The notes beneath the pieces are model-generated. The model did not search any database, had not been told where the DNA came from, and saw nothing but the letters and a program-made list of their open reading frames with translations. The translations under genes were made by a program, and so were the position numbers. A stretch of 64,000 nt of DNA from positions 2,418,001 through 2,482,000 of the forward strand of contig OZ245039.1 in assembly GCA_965224095.1 (NCBI GenBank), in the 5' to 3' direction. This document shows, piece after piece, positions 18,180 to 26,027 of this stretch (its first letter is position 1; the number at the start of each line of letters is the position of its first letter). The stretch is from JBPEWY01 sp965224095. Its GTDB lineage: Bacteria > Bacteroidota > Bacteroidia > Flavobacteriales > Flavobacteriaceae.

Positions 18180-20278
18180 TATTTTAAAAACTGATAAGCC
18201 ACCAGTGCTACAACATAAGCAAAACTACTCATAACCACCAGCTGTAAAACGGGCCATTTCCACGAGTTGGTTTCTCTCTTAACAATAGCCAGTGTACTCA
18301 TGCACTGCATGGCAAAAGCGTAGAACAGCAATAAAGAAATCCCGGATGCCAAATTAAACAGGGGTTGCCCGTTAACCGGGTTCCGTTCTGCCGCCATACG
18401 GTTTTTAATGGTTTCTTCCTCATCGTTTCCCACACTGTAAATAGTGGCAAGCGTACCGACAAAAACTTCCCTGGCTGCAAACGAACTTACAATAGCAATC
18501 CCTATTTTCCAGTCGTATCCTAACGGACGTATAACGGGCTCAATACCTTTTCCTAAAATACCAATATACGAATTCTTAAGCTTGTAAGAGGCTACTTTGG
18601 TTTGTAACTCATCGGAAGGTAACGTCCTGTTTTCCGGTTGATTTTGTACAATGGTTTCGGCATTCCTGAAATGCTCGGTTGGGCCATTCGATGCCAAAAA
18701 CCAAAGAACAATGGAAATAGCCAGAATTATTTTTCCGGCTCCCAACACAAAACTCTTCGTTTTTTCAACAACGGTGTAAACCACATTTTTAAAAAGCGGC
18801 AATTTATAATTCGGCATTTCGGCTACGAAAAAGGTTCTGCTTTTAATCTGAAGTGTTTTATTGAGAATCCAGGCTGAAAAAACGGCCATTCCAAACCCTA
18901 GCAGGTACAAAAACATCAGGGTTAACCCCTGCATATTCGCACCCAGAATGCGTTTGTCAGGAATTACCAGGGCGATGATAATGAGATAAACCGGAAGCCT
19001 TGCAGAGCACGTGGTGAACGGAGTAACCAAAATAGTAATAAGACGTTCTTTCCAATTATCTATATTTCTGGTTGCCATAACCGCTGGAATAGCACAGGCA
19101 GTTCCTGAAATAAGAGGAACCACACTTTTTCCGCTAAGCCCAAAACGTCGCATAATTCTATCCATTAGAAACACAACTCTGCTCATATAACCGCTTTCTT
19201 CAAGTACCGAAATAAAGAGAAACAGGAAGGCAATTTGAGGAATAAAGATTACAATACCACCCAACCCCGGAATAATTCCTTCAGCAATCAGGTTGGTAAA
19301 AACGCCCGGAGGGAGTGTTGTTTTAGTCCAATCGCTGAAAGAAGCAAAGAAGCTGTCAATAAAATCCATCGGATAACTGCTCCAGTCATAAATAGCCTGG
19401 AAGATGGTCATCAGAATAAGAAAGAAAATTACATATCCCCAAACCTTATGTGTAAGAATCCGGTCTAAAGAAGCTCTGAAGCCTTTAGCGGCATTGGCAT
19501 CAACCGTATATCCCTCTCTAAGCACACTATTGATAAACTGATAGCGAACAATGGTTTCTTTTTGTTGTAACCGCTTTAACTCCGATTTGCTTTTGGTACT
19601 AAACGCAGAAGTATCTTTTACTACTTTTTTTTCGATGGGAGTAAAGTTGACATCCTGTGTAATTACCAACCACAATTTGTAAATATCCTGATTTGGAAAG
19701 GTTTTCTTTAGATCGCTGAAATATTCGGGAGCAATTTTTGAAGCATTCACACAGGGGTCGATAGAAAGAGCTTTATAATCTAGGATAAGCTCTTTAATTG
19801 TATCGATACCGGTATTTTTCCGGGTAGAAACCAGTGCTATTTTGGTGTTTAAACGTTCTTCCAACAGTTGTATATCCAGGGTGATTCCCTTCCGCTTCAT
19901 TCTGTCGGCCATATTAATAACCAGAATGGTCGGGATCTTCAAATCTTTTATCTGCGTGAACAAAAGAAGATTGCGTTTAATATTTTCAACATCGGTGATT
20001 ACTACGGCCACATCCGGATAATCCTTATTGTTTTTATTGAGTAGGATTTCAACAGCTACACTTTCATCCAAAGAAGTTGTATTAAGACTATAGGTGCCAG
20101 GTAAATCCAGAATATGTGCTTTAACCCCACGAGGAAGTTTACAGATTCCTTCTTTTTTCTCAACGGTGATTCCCGGATAGTTCCCAACTTTTTGATTTAA
20201 GCCGGTTAATGCATTAAAAACGGAAGTTTTACCGGTATTGGGGTTTCCAATGAGCGCTACGTTAATTTGTTTACTCAT
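18179..20278 (-). CDS. feoB: Ferrous iron transport protein B
   Basis: 699-residue GTP-dependent Fe(II) permease in the inner membrane. The G domain has G1 GNPNTGKTSVFN (residues 11-22), G3 DLPGTYSL and G4 NMADR. Two Gate motifs with Cys follow: ISGTACAIPAVMATRN and TPFTTCSARLPVY. About eleven membrane helices lie in the C-terminal half. It overlaps feoA by 4 bp at its start (ATGA) and the Cys-rich protein gene by one base at its end. Confidence 0.97.
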   Translation of the reverse strand: MSKQINVALIGNPNTGKTSVFNALTGLNQKVGNYPGITVEKKEGICKLPRGVKAHILDLPGTYSLNTTSLDESVAVEILLNKNNKDYPDVAVVITDVENIKRNLLLFTQIKDLKIPTILVINMADRMKRKGITLDIQLLEERLNTKIALVSTRKNTGIDTIKELILDYKALSIDPCVNASKIAPEYFSDLKKTFPNQDIYKLWLVITQDVNFTPIEKKVVKDTSAFSTKSKSELKRLQQKETIVRYQFINSVLREGYTVDANAAKGFRASLDRILTHKVWGYVIFFLILMTIFQAIYDWSSYPMDFIDSFFASFSDWTKTTLPPGVFTNLIAEGIIPGLGGIVIFIPQIAFLFLFISVLEESGYMSRVVFLMDRIMRRFGLSGKSVVPLISGTACAIPAVMATRNIDNWKERLITILVTPFTTCSARLPVYLIIIALVIPDKRILGANMQGLTLMFLYLLGFGMAVFSAWILNKTLQIKSRTFFVAEMPNYKLPLFKNVVYTVVEKTKSFVLGAGKIILAISIVLWFLASNGPTEHFRNAETIVQNQPENRTLPSDELQTKVASYKLKNSYIGILGKGIEPVIRPLGYDWKIGIAIVSSFAAREVFVGTLATIYSVGNDEEETIKNRMAAERNPVNGQPLFNLASGISLLLFYAFAMQCMSTLAIVKRETNSWKWPVLQLVVMSSFAYVVALVAYQFLK

Positions 20279-20514
20279 GGGGCAACCGGTTGGATTTTTT
20301 CTATAAAAATATGCAAAGCGGTTTCTTTTCTAATAGCCAGGTGAGAACCATTAACATTAATATAAATAGGATCTTTAAAAGGGGCTATCTGAATAAGCTC
20401 AATCGGATTTCCTGGCAAACACCCTAGTTCCAGGAGTTTTATGGGGATCATATCGGTCGAAATGTCCTTGATAATGGCACGTTCGCCACGCTCTAAATCG
20501 GCCACCGTTTGCAT
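20275..20514 (-). CDS. feoA: Ferrous iron transport protein A
   Basis: 79-residue SH3-like protein that acts with FeoB. TVADLERGERAIIKDIS and KLLELGCLPGNPIELI are the family core. The frame is open back to 20556, but the ATG at 20514 gives the normal FeoA start and leaves room for the promoter box and palindrome at 20518-20550. It is the first gene of feoA-feoB-Cys-rich protein and overlaps feoB by 4 bp. Confidence 0.94.
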   Translation of the reverse strand: MQTVADLERGERAIIKDISTDMIPIKLLELGCLPGNPIELIQIAPFKDPIYINVNGSHLAIRKETALHIFIEKIQPVAP

Positions 20515-20517
20515 ATT

Positions 20518-20542
20518 CTTATTTAGAATGATTTTAAGTAAG
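20518..20542. promoter_or_regulatory. Palindrome between feoA promoter box and start codon
   Basis: A 25-bp imperfect palindrome with CTTA at one end, TAAG at the other and an AT-rich centre TTAGAATGATTTTAA; 20 of the 24 non-central positions are symmetric. It fills the space between the feoA ATG (20514) and the -7 box, a good place for a metalloregulator (Fur- or DtxR-type) to block transcription. The protein that binds is not known. Confidence 0.5.
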
Positions 20543-20550
20543 CAAAAATA
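20543..20550 (-). promoter_or_regulatory. -7 promoter box of the feo operon
   Basis: On the minus strand the box reads TATTTTTG, an exact match to TAnnTTTG, 28 bp upstream of the feoA start. No clear TTG is seen at 19-21 bp further upstream, so a regulator-dependent promoter is possible. Confidence 0.5.
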
Positions 20551-20612
20551 GGGCAAAAAAACAGTTTGAAAAAAGGATTATGTCATTTTATTAAAGAAAT
20601 ATATTTTTTGGA

Positions 20613-21287
20613 TTAATTTTCATACTCCGATTTAAGCAGTTTAAGATCCTCCATCAGTTGGGCTATAGCCTCGCTGTCCGTACCGTCATAAAATCCGCGA
20701 ATGCGCTTTTGTTTGTCAACCAACACAAAGTTTTCGGTATGGATCATATCATAGGGTCCCCCGTCACCATCTGTTTTAGCCGCTAGATATGATTTTCGGG
20801 CCAGCTCATAAATTTGTTTTTTATCGCCTGTAACCAAATTCCACTTGGCATCAAGAACGCCCTTTTCCAGAGCGTACTTTTTTAGCTGTGGTACCGAGTC
20901 TATCCGGGGAGTAACCGAATGCGACAAAAGCATGACCTCCGGATCATCTTTAATGCGTTCCTGGATTTGCCGCATATGATCGGTCATAATCGGGCAGATA
21001 CTGGGGCAGGTAGTAAAGAAGAAATCTGCAATATAAATTTTATTGGCGTAATCGGCCTGAGTAATCGTTTTACCGTTCTGATTAACCAGGCTGAAATCAG
21101 CTATTGTATGGTATTTTTTTATGTGCACAACCGTGCTGTCAACCAATTCGTTATTCACCATGGCAGGTTGGTAAACAGGGAGCATTTTATTTGGCTTCAG
21201 TGCCTGATAAAACAGACTTACAATAATGGCCGATAAAATAAGAAGTGTAATGCCGAGGTATTTGAATTTACTAAAAAAAGAAGGCAT
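20613..21287 (-). CDS. SCO1/SenC-family copper protein
   Basis: 224-residue membrane-anchored thioredoxin-like protein that helps insert copper into the Cu-A centre of cytochrome oxidase or controls thiol state. One N-terminal helix (YLGITLLILSAIIVSLFYQA), then the Cu-binding FFTTCPSICPIM and the His in DMIHTENFVLVD. The start at 21287 gives a normal signal anchor; the frame is open back to 21362 but that adds a second unlikely hydrophobic leader. It ends 98 bp upstream of the feoA start. Confidence 0.92.
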   Translation of the reverse strand: MPSFFSKFKYLGITLLILSAIIVSLFYQALKPNKMLPVYQPAMVNNELVDSTVVHIKKYHTIADFSLVNQNGKTITQADYANKIYIADFFFTTCPSICPIMTDHMRQIQERIKDDPEVMLLSHSVTPRIDSVPQLKKYALEKGVLDAKWNLVTGDKKQIYELARKSYLAAKTDGDGGPYDMIHTENFVLVDKQKRIRGFYDGTDSEAIAQLMEDLKLLKSEYEN

Positions 21288-21412
21288 ATTTTTTTTGGCA
21301 AAGGTACAGCTTGACAACCATAAAAAGAAGTTTAAACCGGGAGGGATTCCTAAAACTTTCATAAAAAAAGACAGGGATTAAGGGTTTCTTTTTATAAGAG
21401 GAGTGAAAAACG

Positions 21413-21420
21413 TACTTTTG
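21413..21420 (+). promoter_or_regulatory. -7 promoter box of the site-2 protease gene
   Basis: TACTTTTG matches the TAnnTTTG consensus and lies 29 bp before the ATG at 21450. A clear TTG at the correct upstream distance is not seen. Confidence 0.5.
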
Positions 21421-21449
21421 TGCGATTCGATTAAGAAGAAAACAAAACT

Positions 21450-22772
21450 ATGAACCCGATTTTAGTAAAAACACTCTCTTTATTACTGAGTTTATCCATA
21501 TTGATTGTACTGCATGAGCTGGGACATTTTATTCCGGCCAAGCTTTTTAAAACACGTGTTGAAAAATTCTTTTTGTTTTTCGATGTGAAATTTGCTCTTT
21601 TCAAAAAGAAAATAGGCGAAACAGTATACGGGATAGGGTGGCTTCCTCTTGGAGGCTATGTGAAGATTGCCGGAATGATTGATGAAAGTATGGATACCGA
21701 ACAGATGAAAGAAGAGCCAAAACCCTGGGAGTTTAGGAGCAAACCGGCCTGGCAGCGACTCATTATCATGCTGGGAGGAGTTACTGTAAACCTGATACTT
21801 GGATTTGTGATTTATATGATGATCCTGGGTGTCTGGGGGCAGGAGCATTTAAAAGCAGAAGATATGCCATCCGGTTTTGTGATGGCCGAAGGGATGAAGC
21901 AGTTTGGCTTTCAGAATGGCGATGTTATTATAGATGTAGACGGCAAAAAACTGGATAATGCGCTAGACATTAATCGCTATCTTCTGGTTAGAAAAATGGA
22001 AAGTGTTCGGGTAAAAAGGGCCGACGGGGCCATTGAAACCCTGAAAATCCCGGATACCATCGGGGATTATATTTTTAAAGCCGGACTGATGCCGGCTATG
22101 ACGTTGCGAACAAATACCGTACTTGACACGGTTATTGCCGATTACCCTGCTGCAAAGGCTGGACTAATGAAGAACGACAAAATTCTGGCTGTCAACGGTA
22201 CAGAAATCAACTATTTTGATGAAATAGGAGATCTGGTAAAAAACAATGGAGAAAAAGAAGTTGTTGTAACTCTTGAAAGAAATGGGGAAAGAAAGAACAT
22301 AGCGATTGTTCCCGATAAGAATAACAAGCTGGGAATTTTCAGTTCTCCTGCCAAACTTGTAAAAACAGAACACAAGGAATTCGGATTTCTGGAGGCCATT
22401 AAAAAAGGATTTAGTTTTGGTTATTGGACCCTCCATGATTACGTGGCTCAGTTTAAATATGTATTTACCAAAAAAGGAGCCTCACAAATAGGAGGTTTTG
22501 CGGCCATCGGAAATTTATTCCCACCTCAGTGGGACTGGAGACAATTTTGGGAAACCACAGCGTTTATATCTATTATTTTGGCTTTTATGAATATACTGCC
22601 CATTCCGGCATTAGATGGAGGCCATGTAATGTTCCTGCTGTATGAAATGGTGGTTGGTAAAAAACCGAGTGATAAGTTTATGGAATATGCGCAAATGGTT
22701 GGTTTTTTCCTCCTGATCGCACTATTACTATTTGCCAATGGAAATGATATTTATCGATTGCTTTTTAAGTAG
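21450..22772 (+). CDS. rseP: RIP metalloprotease (site-2 protease, RseP family)
   Basis: 440-residue intramembrane zinc protease that cleaves membrane-bound anti-sigma factors or signal remnants. The zinc motif is VLHELGHF (His22, Glu23, His26) in the first helix. PDZ-type segments lie at about 130-290 (PAAKAGLMKNDKILAVNGTE). The third zinc ligand motif is NILPIPALDGGHV near residue 390. It ends with a final membrane helix. It is monocistronic here, followed by tRNA-Asn. Confidence 0.94.
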   Translation: MNPILVKTLSLLLSLSILIVLHELGHFIPAKLFKTRVEKFFLFFDVKFALFKKKIGETVYGIGWLPLGGYVKIAGMIDESMDTEQMKEEPKPWEFRSKPAWQRLIIMLGGVTVNLILGFVIYMMILGVWGQEHLKAEDMPSGFVMAEGMKQFGFQNGDVIIDVDGKKLDNALDINRYLLVRKMESVRVKRADGAIETLKIPDTIGDYIFKAGLMPAMTLRTNTVLDTVIADYPAAKAGLMKNDKILAVNGTEINYFDEIGDLVKNNGEKEVVVTLERNGERKNIAIVPDKNNKLGIFSSPAKLVKTEHKEFGFLEAIKKGFSFGYWTLHDYVAQFKYVFTKKGASQIGGFAAIGNLFPPQWDWRQFWETTAFISIILAFMNILPIPALDGGHVMFLLYEMVVGKKPSDKFMEYAQMVGFFLLIALLLFANGNDIYRLLFK

Positions 22773-22791
22773 TAAAAAAATAAATAATTAG

Positions 22792-22822
22792 TTTGGCATA
22801 ATTTAAAAAACAGCTATATTTG
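22792..22822 (+). promoter_or_regulatory. Promoter of tRNA-Asn
   Basis: TTTG at 22792-22795 and TATATTTG at 22815-22822 give a 19-bp spacing from TTG to the -7 box, which matches the Bacteroidetes primary-sigma promoter. The transcript would begin about 45 bp before the tRNA and includes a small hairpin GGGCT-AGCCC. Confidence 0.8.
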
Positions 22823-22875
22823 CACCCGCCTGCAAAATATTAAAGGGCTCAACATAGCCCGGCAGGTCTGGAAAA

Positions 22876-22949
22876 TCCTCCTTAGCTCAGTTGGTTAGAG
22901 CATCTGACTGTTAATCAGAGGGTCCTTGGTTCGAGCCCAAGAGGGGGAG
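22876..22949 (+). tRNA. tRNA-Asn (anticodon GTT)
   Basis: A 74-nt cloverleaf. The acceptor stem TCCTCCT pairs with AGGGGGA, the discriminator is G, and CCA is not encoded. The D arm is GCTCAGTTGGTTAGAGC, the anticodon loop is CTGTTAATC (GTT), and the T arm is CTTGG-TTCGAGC-CCAAG. Mobile-element DNA starts straight after its 3' end, so it probably serves as the attachment site. Confidence 0.95.
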
Positions 22950-22962
22950 CAGCTTAAACAAA

Positions 22963-22997
22963 GGCTTCAAGAGTTTTTAACTTTTGAGGCTTTTTTC
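22963..22997 (+). terminator. Rho-independent terminator after tRNA-Asn
   Basis: CTTCAAGAGTT pairs with AACTTTTGAGG (11 bp with two G-U pairs, short T loop), followed by a run of six T. It lies 14 bp after the tRNA. Confidence 0.75.
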
Positions 22998-22998
22998 A

Positions 22999-23020
22999 TT
23001 TGCACATAATTTGCACATAA
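22999..23020 (+). repeat. Tandem 11-bp repeat beside tRNA-Asn
   Basis: TTTGCACATAA occurs twice back to back (22999-23009 and 23010-23020). Short direct repeats placed just inside a tRNA-inserted element are typical of tyrosine-integrase arm sites. That function is inferred from position. Confidence 0.5.
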
Positions 23021-23371
23021 ATCACCTCAAAAAAGGTCATAAAACCGATTGCACTATTTTCTATTGAATTGTAATCAATTTTTATTTCTATTACCCTTAT
23101 TTCCATCCCTTTAAATTTAAGATAAACCCTTCCATTGATATGGCTCCCCGCCATTCACACCAAACCAGTTCAAAGATCGCCACGCTTCCAACACTTTAGT
23201 CAAGGCCAAGCCCTTTGGGAGGCCGAACATTTTCTTGTTAGACCAAGAAAATAACCGCTCCTGCCTTACCTTTGCCATCTTCTTGTGGCGGAAAGTTGCC
23301 CTGTTTTGGTGGCACCGATTGCCGGGTAGCCAAAACAAGAAATTAATGTTTAACTTAAAAATTTTAGTAAG
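23021..23371. other. Gene-free stretch at the element's left end
   Basis: About 350 bp with no convincing frame on either strand and a GC-richer middle part (23140-23340). It precedes the small hypothetical gene at 23372 and probably holds its promoter. No clear TAnnTTTG box is seen. Confidence 0.4.
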
Positions 23372-23782
23372 ATGGCAACAACAGTAAAACAAAGCGCAGT
23401 TAAAAAAGAAACAGCCACTTCAAAAACCGCTATCAAAAAGAAACTGACCGAAGAAGCCAAAGCAAATGTAACTTCAGCAAACGGTGTTCAACCTCAAAAA
23501 AAGGCGGCTCCAGAGATCAATCTGGACGAGCGTATTCAAAAGTTTGAAAAACTAAGAGGATTAGCTACTCAACGAGAGCGACTGGTCCAAACCTTGTCCG
23601 AGATCACCAAGTTTAATTACAATCAAGATGATAGTAGTTCTTTCTACCTTCGGGATTCACCTGGCAATGAGTTTAAGACCACAAACAACAATTTAATTAA
23701 ACTAGTATCGAATCACCTGCAAAGCACCTTAGAAAGCCGTAAAAAAGAACTGGAGATAGAGATTCTGGCCTTTGAGCTATGA
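23372..23782 (+). CDS. Hypothetical mobile-element protein, coiled coil
   Basis: 136 residues. The N-terminal 45 are Lys/Ala/Thr-rich and probably disordered; the rest has LDERIQKFEKLRGLATQRER and LVSNHLQSTLESRKKELEIEI, likely coiled coil. I recognise the form from cargo of Bacteroidetes mobile elements but not a function. A strong terminator follows at 23805. Confidence 0.6.
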   Translation: MATTVKQSAVKKETATSKTAIKKKLTEEAKANVTSANGVQPQKKAAPEINLDERIQKFEKLRGLATQRERLVQTLSEITKFNYNQDDSSSFYLRDSPGNEFKTTNNNLIKLVSNHLQSTLESRKKELEIEILAFEL

Positions 23783-23804
23783 TCCTTAAAACCAATTTTA
23801 GAAG

Positions 23805-23835
23805 AACCTATTTCCTGTGGAAGTAGGTTTTTTTA
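23805..23835 (+). terminator. Rho-independent terminator
   Basis: AACCTATTTCC pairs with GGAAGTAGGTT (11 bp, one G-U pair) around a TGT loop, followed by a T run. It ends the transcript of the 136-residue hypothetical gene. Confidence 0.8.
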
Positions 23836-24295
23836 TATTCTTATCCTTTAAAGCCCCAACCGATCCGACAAAGTGGATCGGTTATTCTTACCATAACCTT
23901 TACTGCATCAAAACCGGAAGGTTTTGACCCGATTCGATTTTTAGAGCGATTCGGGAAGATTAGCGAAAAGCAAAAATCGGATAAGGGCAGTAACCTATTT
24001 AATATTTACATAACCAGTGCTCCATTTTAAAATAAAATTTGCTCCCCTGGCTTCCATGGAGTTTGCTATTTCCCTCCTTTTCCCCTTTTGAATTTACCAA
24101 AGACCCTTTGCCTGCTGCCTATCCTTTTTTTGACAGCAAAACACCAACATTTAGGGCTTGACCGGATTGCATAAAGCCGGGCCAAGGCCCTTTTTATAAA
24201 TCCTTTAGGTCAACCCTAAATATTGAACTCGTGTAAGCATCAAAAAAAGGGATAGCAGCGGTGGCTCTAAAAGAAGTAAATCAAAAGAAAAAGTT
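23836..24295. other. Non-coding stretch with hairpins in the mobile element
   Basis: No convincing gene. It holds a short hairpin ACCGATCC-GGATCGGT near 23862-23884, and the large concentric palindrome listed at 24114-24259. Such a layout between mobile-element genes may be an origin, a transfer-related site or a structured RNA. Confidence 0.4.
24114..24259. repeat. 146-bp concentric palindrome
   Basis: Three nested inverted repeats share one centre near 24185. The outer arms are 24114-24133 against 24240-24259 (pattern GCTG..CTATCC..TTTTTTTGA). The middle arms are 24145-24163 against 24208-24225 (CAA.ATTTAGGG.TTGACC). The inner hairpin is GGGCC-AA-GGCCC at 24179-24190. The arms are imperfect but too long and too well centred to be chance. 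Confidence 0.8.
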
Positions 24296-24442
24296 ATGAA
24301 ATCATATCAAATCCATAAAAACGAAGCAGGGAGCAAGTTAAAAAATCAAAAAAGAGAAAGCGCTCCGGATAAAAAAAGTAAATCCCTGTCTGCCGACAGG
24401 CAGGAATTTTTATTAACTATTAAATATTTAAGTCATGAGTAA
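24296..24442 (+). CDS. Possible 48-residue protein upstream of ssb
   Basis: A short frame from ATG 24296, very Lys-rich (KNEAGSKLKNQKRES), whose stop overlaps the ssb start by 8 bp, as in translational coupling. Part of its coding sequence is the palindrome CCTGTCTGCCGACAGGCAGG. There is no known homologue in my recognition, so it may be only an open frame. Confidence 0.3.
   Translation: MKSYQIHKNEAGSKLKNQKRESAPDKKSKSLSADRQEFLLTIKYLSHE
24385..24404. repeat. REP-like palindrome
   Basis: CCTGTCTGCCGACAGGCAGG is a near-perfect palindrome 31 bp upstream of ssb. Sequences of this kind (CCTGCCTGTCGGCAGGCAGG type) occur dispersed in flavobacterial genomes. Only one copy is seen here. Confidence 0.5.
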
Positions 24443-24737
24443 TTTAAAGAACAATGTACAGTTAATTGGAAATCTGGGAGAGGCTCCCAAAGTAACCGCT
24501 TTAGAAAGTGGAAAGAAAGTAGCACGATTTTCACTGGCTACTAATGAGTATTACAAAAATTCAGAAGGCGAGAAAACACAACGCACCGATTGGCATTTTA
24601 TAGTAGCCTGGGGCAAACTTGCTGAGATTGTGGAAAAGTACACCGACAAGGGCAAAGAGATAGCCGTAAGCGGAAAACTAAAATCAAGAACCTATACTAC
24701 TGAAGAAGGCGAAAATGCAATCACAATTCAACTTTAA
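24435..24737 (+). pseudogene. ssb: Single-stranded DNA-binding protein, 3'-truncated
   Basis: OB-fold SSB of the short mobile-element type: NNVQLIGNLGEAPKV, KVARFSLATNEYYKN, RTDWHFIVAWGKLAEI and GKEIAVSGKLKSRTYTTEEG are all family-like. After EEGE at about residue 94 the sequence switches to NAITIQL and stops, losing the last beta strand and the C-terminal tail. The switch coincides with the start of integrase sequence in another frame, so a deletion has joined ssb to the integrase gene. The 100-residue product may still fold poorly or bind weakly. Confidence 0.85.
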
Positions 24738-25432
24738 AATACCTCACCAATTTTAAAAAGATCGTTCGGATTGCCTATGCCAATGACTGGATCACCAAAG
24801 ATCCCTTTTACAATTACAAAACCAAATTTAAGTGGGTAGAGCGCGAATATTTAACTGAGGATGAAATACAAAGGCTTATATCAAAACCCCTGCATACTTC
24901 CCGTCTTGATTTGGTAAGAGATATGTTTGTGTTTTGTTGTTTTACCGGTTTGGCTTATGCTGATGTACACAAACTCACTCAGGATAATATTGTAATGGGT
25001 ATTGATGGTAAACAATGGATCAAGGTTAACCGTACCAAAACAGAAAATAAAAGTAGCATCCCGTTGCTCCCAACTGCTTTGGCTATTCTGGAAAAATATA
25101 GTGATCATCCCGATGTTGTAAATGGAAAATGTCTTATTCCGGTTTTGAGCAATCAGAAATCAAATGCATATTTAAAGGAAATTGCCGATCTCTGTGAAAT
25201 TCCTAAGAACCTAACCACTCACTTGGCACGACACACCTTTGCTACGACTGTTACTTTAGCGAACGGAGTTCCTATTGAGACCGTAAGTAGAATGTTAGGT
25301 CATAAATCGTTACGAGCAACCCAGCGTTATGCAAAGATCATAGACCGTAAAATAAGTGACGATATGGAAATCTTACGGTCAAAATTTGGTGATAAAAAAG
25401 AAAGCTCAGATCAAAGTAAAAAATCTGTTTAG
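24713..25432 (+). pseudogene. Tyrosine-type integrase, C-terminal part only
   Basis: From about 24713 the frame reads CNHNSTLKYLTNFKKIVRIA, the end of the core-binding domain, then the catalytic domain from EYLTEDEIQRL. Catalytic residues are visible: HLARHTF, the box III LGHKS, and the Tyr in RYAKIID; the Arg I site reads TGLAYADV, as in CTnDOT-like enzymes that lack that Arg. The N-terminal arm-binding half is missing. The first ATG (24911) gives only 173 residues. It is probably inactive and was the integrase of this tRNA-Asn element or of another element. Confidence 0.85.
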
Positions 25433-25479
25433 CAACTTTCCCCAAATCATACCAAAACTTTCCGCACGTGGTTCCTGTG

Positions 25480-25523
25480 GGATTGCTTCCGCGTTCCGAC
25501 AGATAAGCGATAAGAAGCAATCC
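25480..25523. terminator. Inverted repeat between convergent genes
   Basis: GGATTGCTTC at 25480-25489 and GAAGCAATCC at 25514-25523 are perfectly complementary (10 bp). They lie between the 3' ends of the integrase fragment and the mobilisation-associated gene. A bidirectional terminator is the simplest reading; there is no T run. Confidence 0.45.
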
Positions 25524-25536
25524 GATAGGGTGTGGA

Positions 25537-26001
25537 CTACTTATTTTTGGTTTCTTCCACCCTTTTTGTCCACTCTTGTAAATCTTTATAGGCATTGGGA
25601 TGTTCCTGAAAGAATCCTTTGTAAACCGAAAGCACTTCCTCTTTTCCCGCCTCGTAGGCTTTTTCTCTGGCCTTAATATTCCCGTAGGTGTGATATCCAA
25701 AATACCCTAAAATAAGTATTAGCGTTATCCCTATTACTAAAAGCGCGTGCAAATACCATTTGGGAAACACTTTTGATTTTTGAAGTTGCCTTTCAATTTC
25801 TATGGCAGTGTCTTCAATGTTTTCAAAAATTTGCTCTTGATTGTTTAAATGTTCTTCTAATAGAGTTTCAATTTTTGTGCTGTCTGCTTTTACTTTTACA
25901 TCCCTAATATGTCCGGAAACTTCTTTTAGTTTGCTGACGGATTCTTTAAAGTCGGTTACTTCCTCTGTAAAGAGTTCCATAAATTCATCGATCTTTTTCA
26001 T
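25537..26001 (-). CDS. Mobilisation-associated membrane protein, coiled coil
   Basis: 154 residues: an N-terminal coiled coil (EFMELFTEEVTDFKESVSKL onward, to about 80), one membrane helix (LHALLVIGITLILILGYFGY) and a charged C-terminal tail. Proteins of this form commonly follow relaxase genes in Bacteroidetes mobilisable elements. The function is not known. It is 26 bp downstream of the relaxase gene on the same strand. Confidence 0.7.
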   Translation of the reverse strand: MKKIDEFMELFTEEVTDFKESVSKLKEVSGHIRDVKVKADSTKIETLLEEHLNNQEQIFENIEDTAIEIERQLQKSKVFPKWYLHALLVIGITLILILGYFGYHTYGNIKAREKAYEAGKEEVLSVYKGFFQEHPNAYKDLQEWTKRVEETKNK

Positions 26002-26027
26002 CTGTTCTATTTTTAGTTTTTTGATTA

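Noticed and set aside
22999..23020. TTTGCACATAA pair as a promoter -7 box
   Set aside because: The surrounding bases lack the TAnnTTTG form and the repeats fit an att-type site better.
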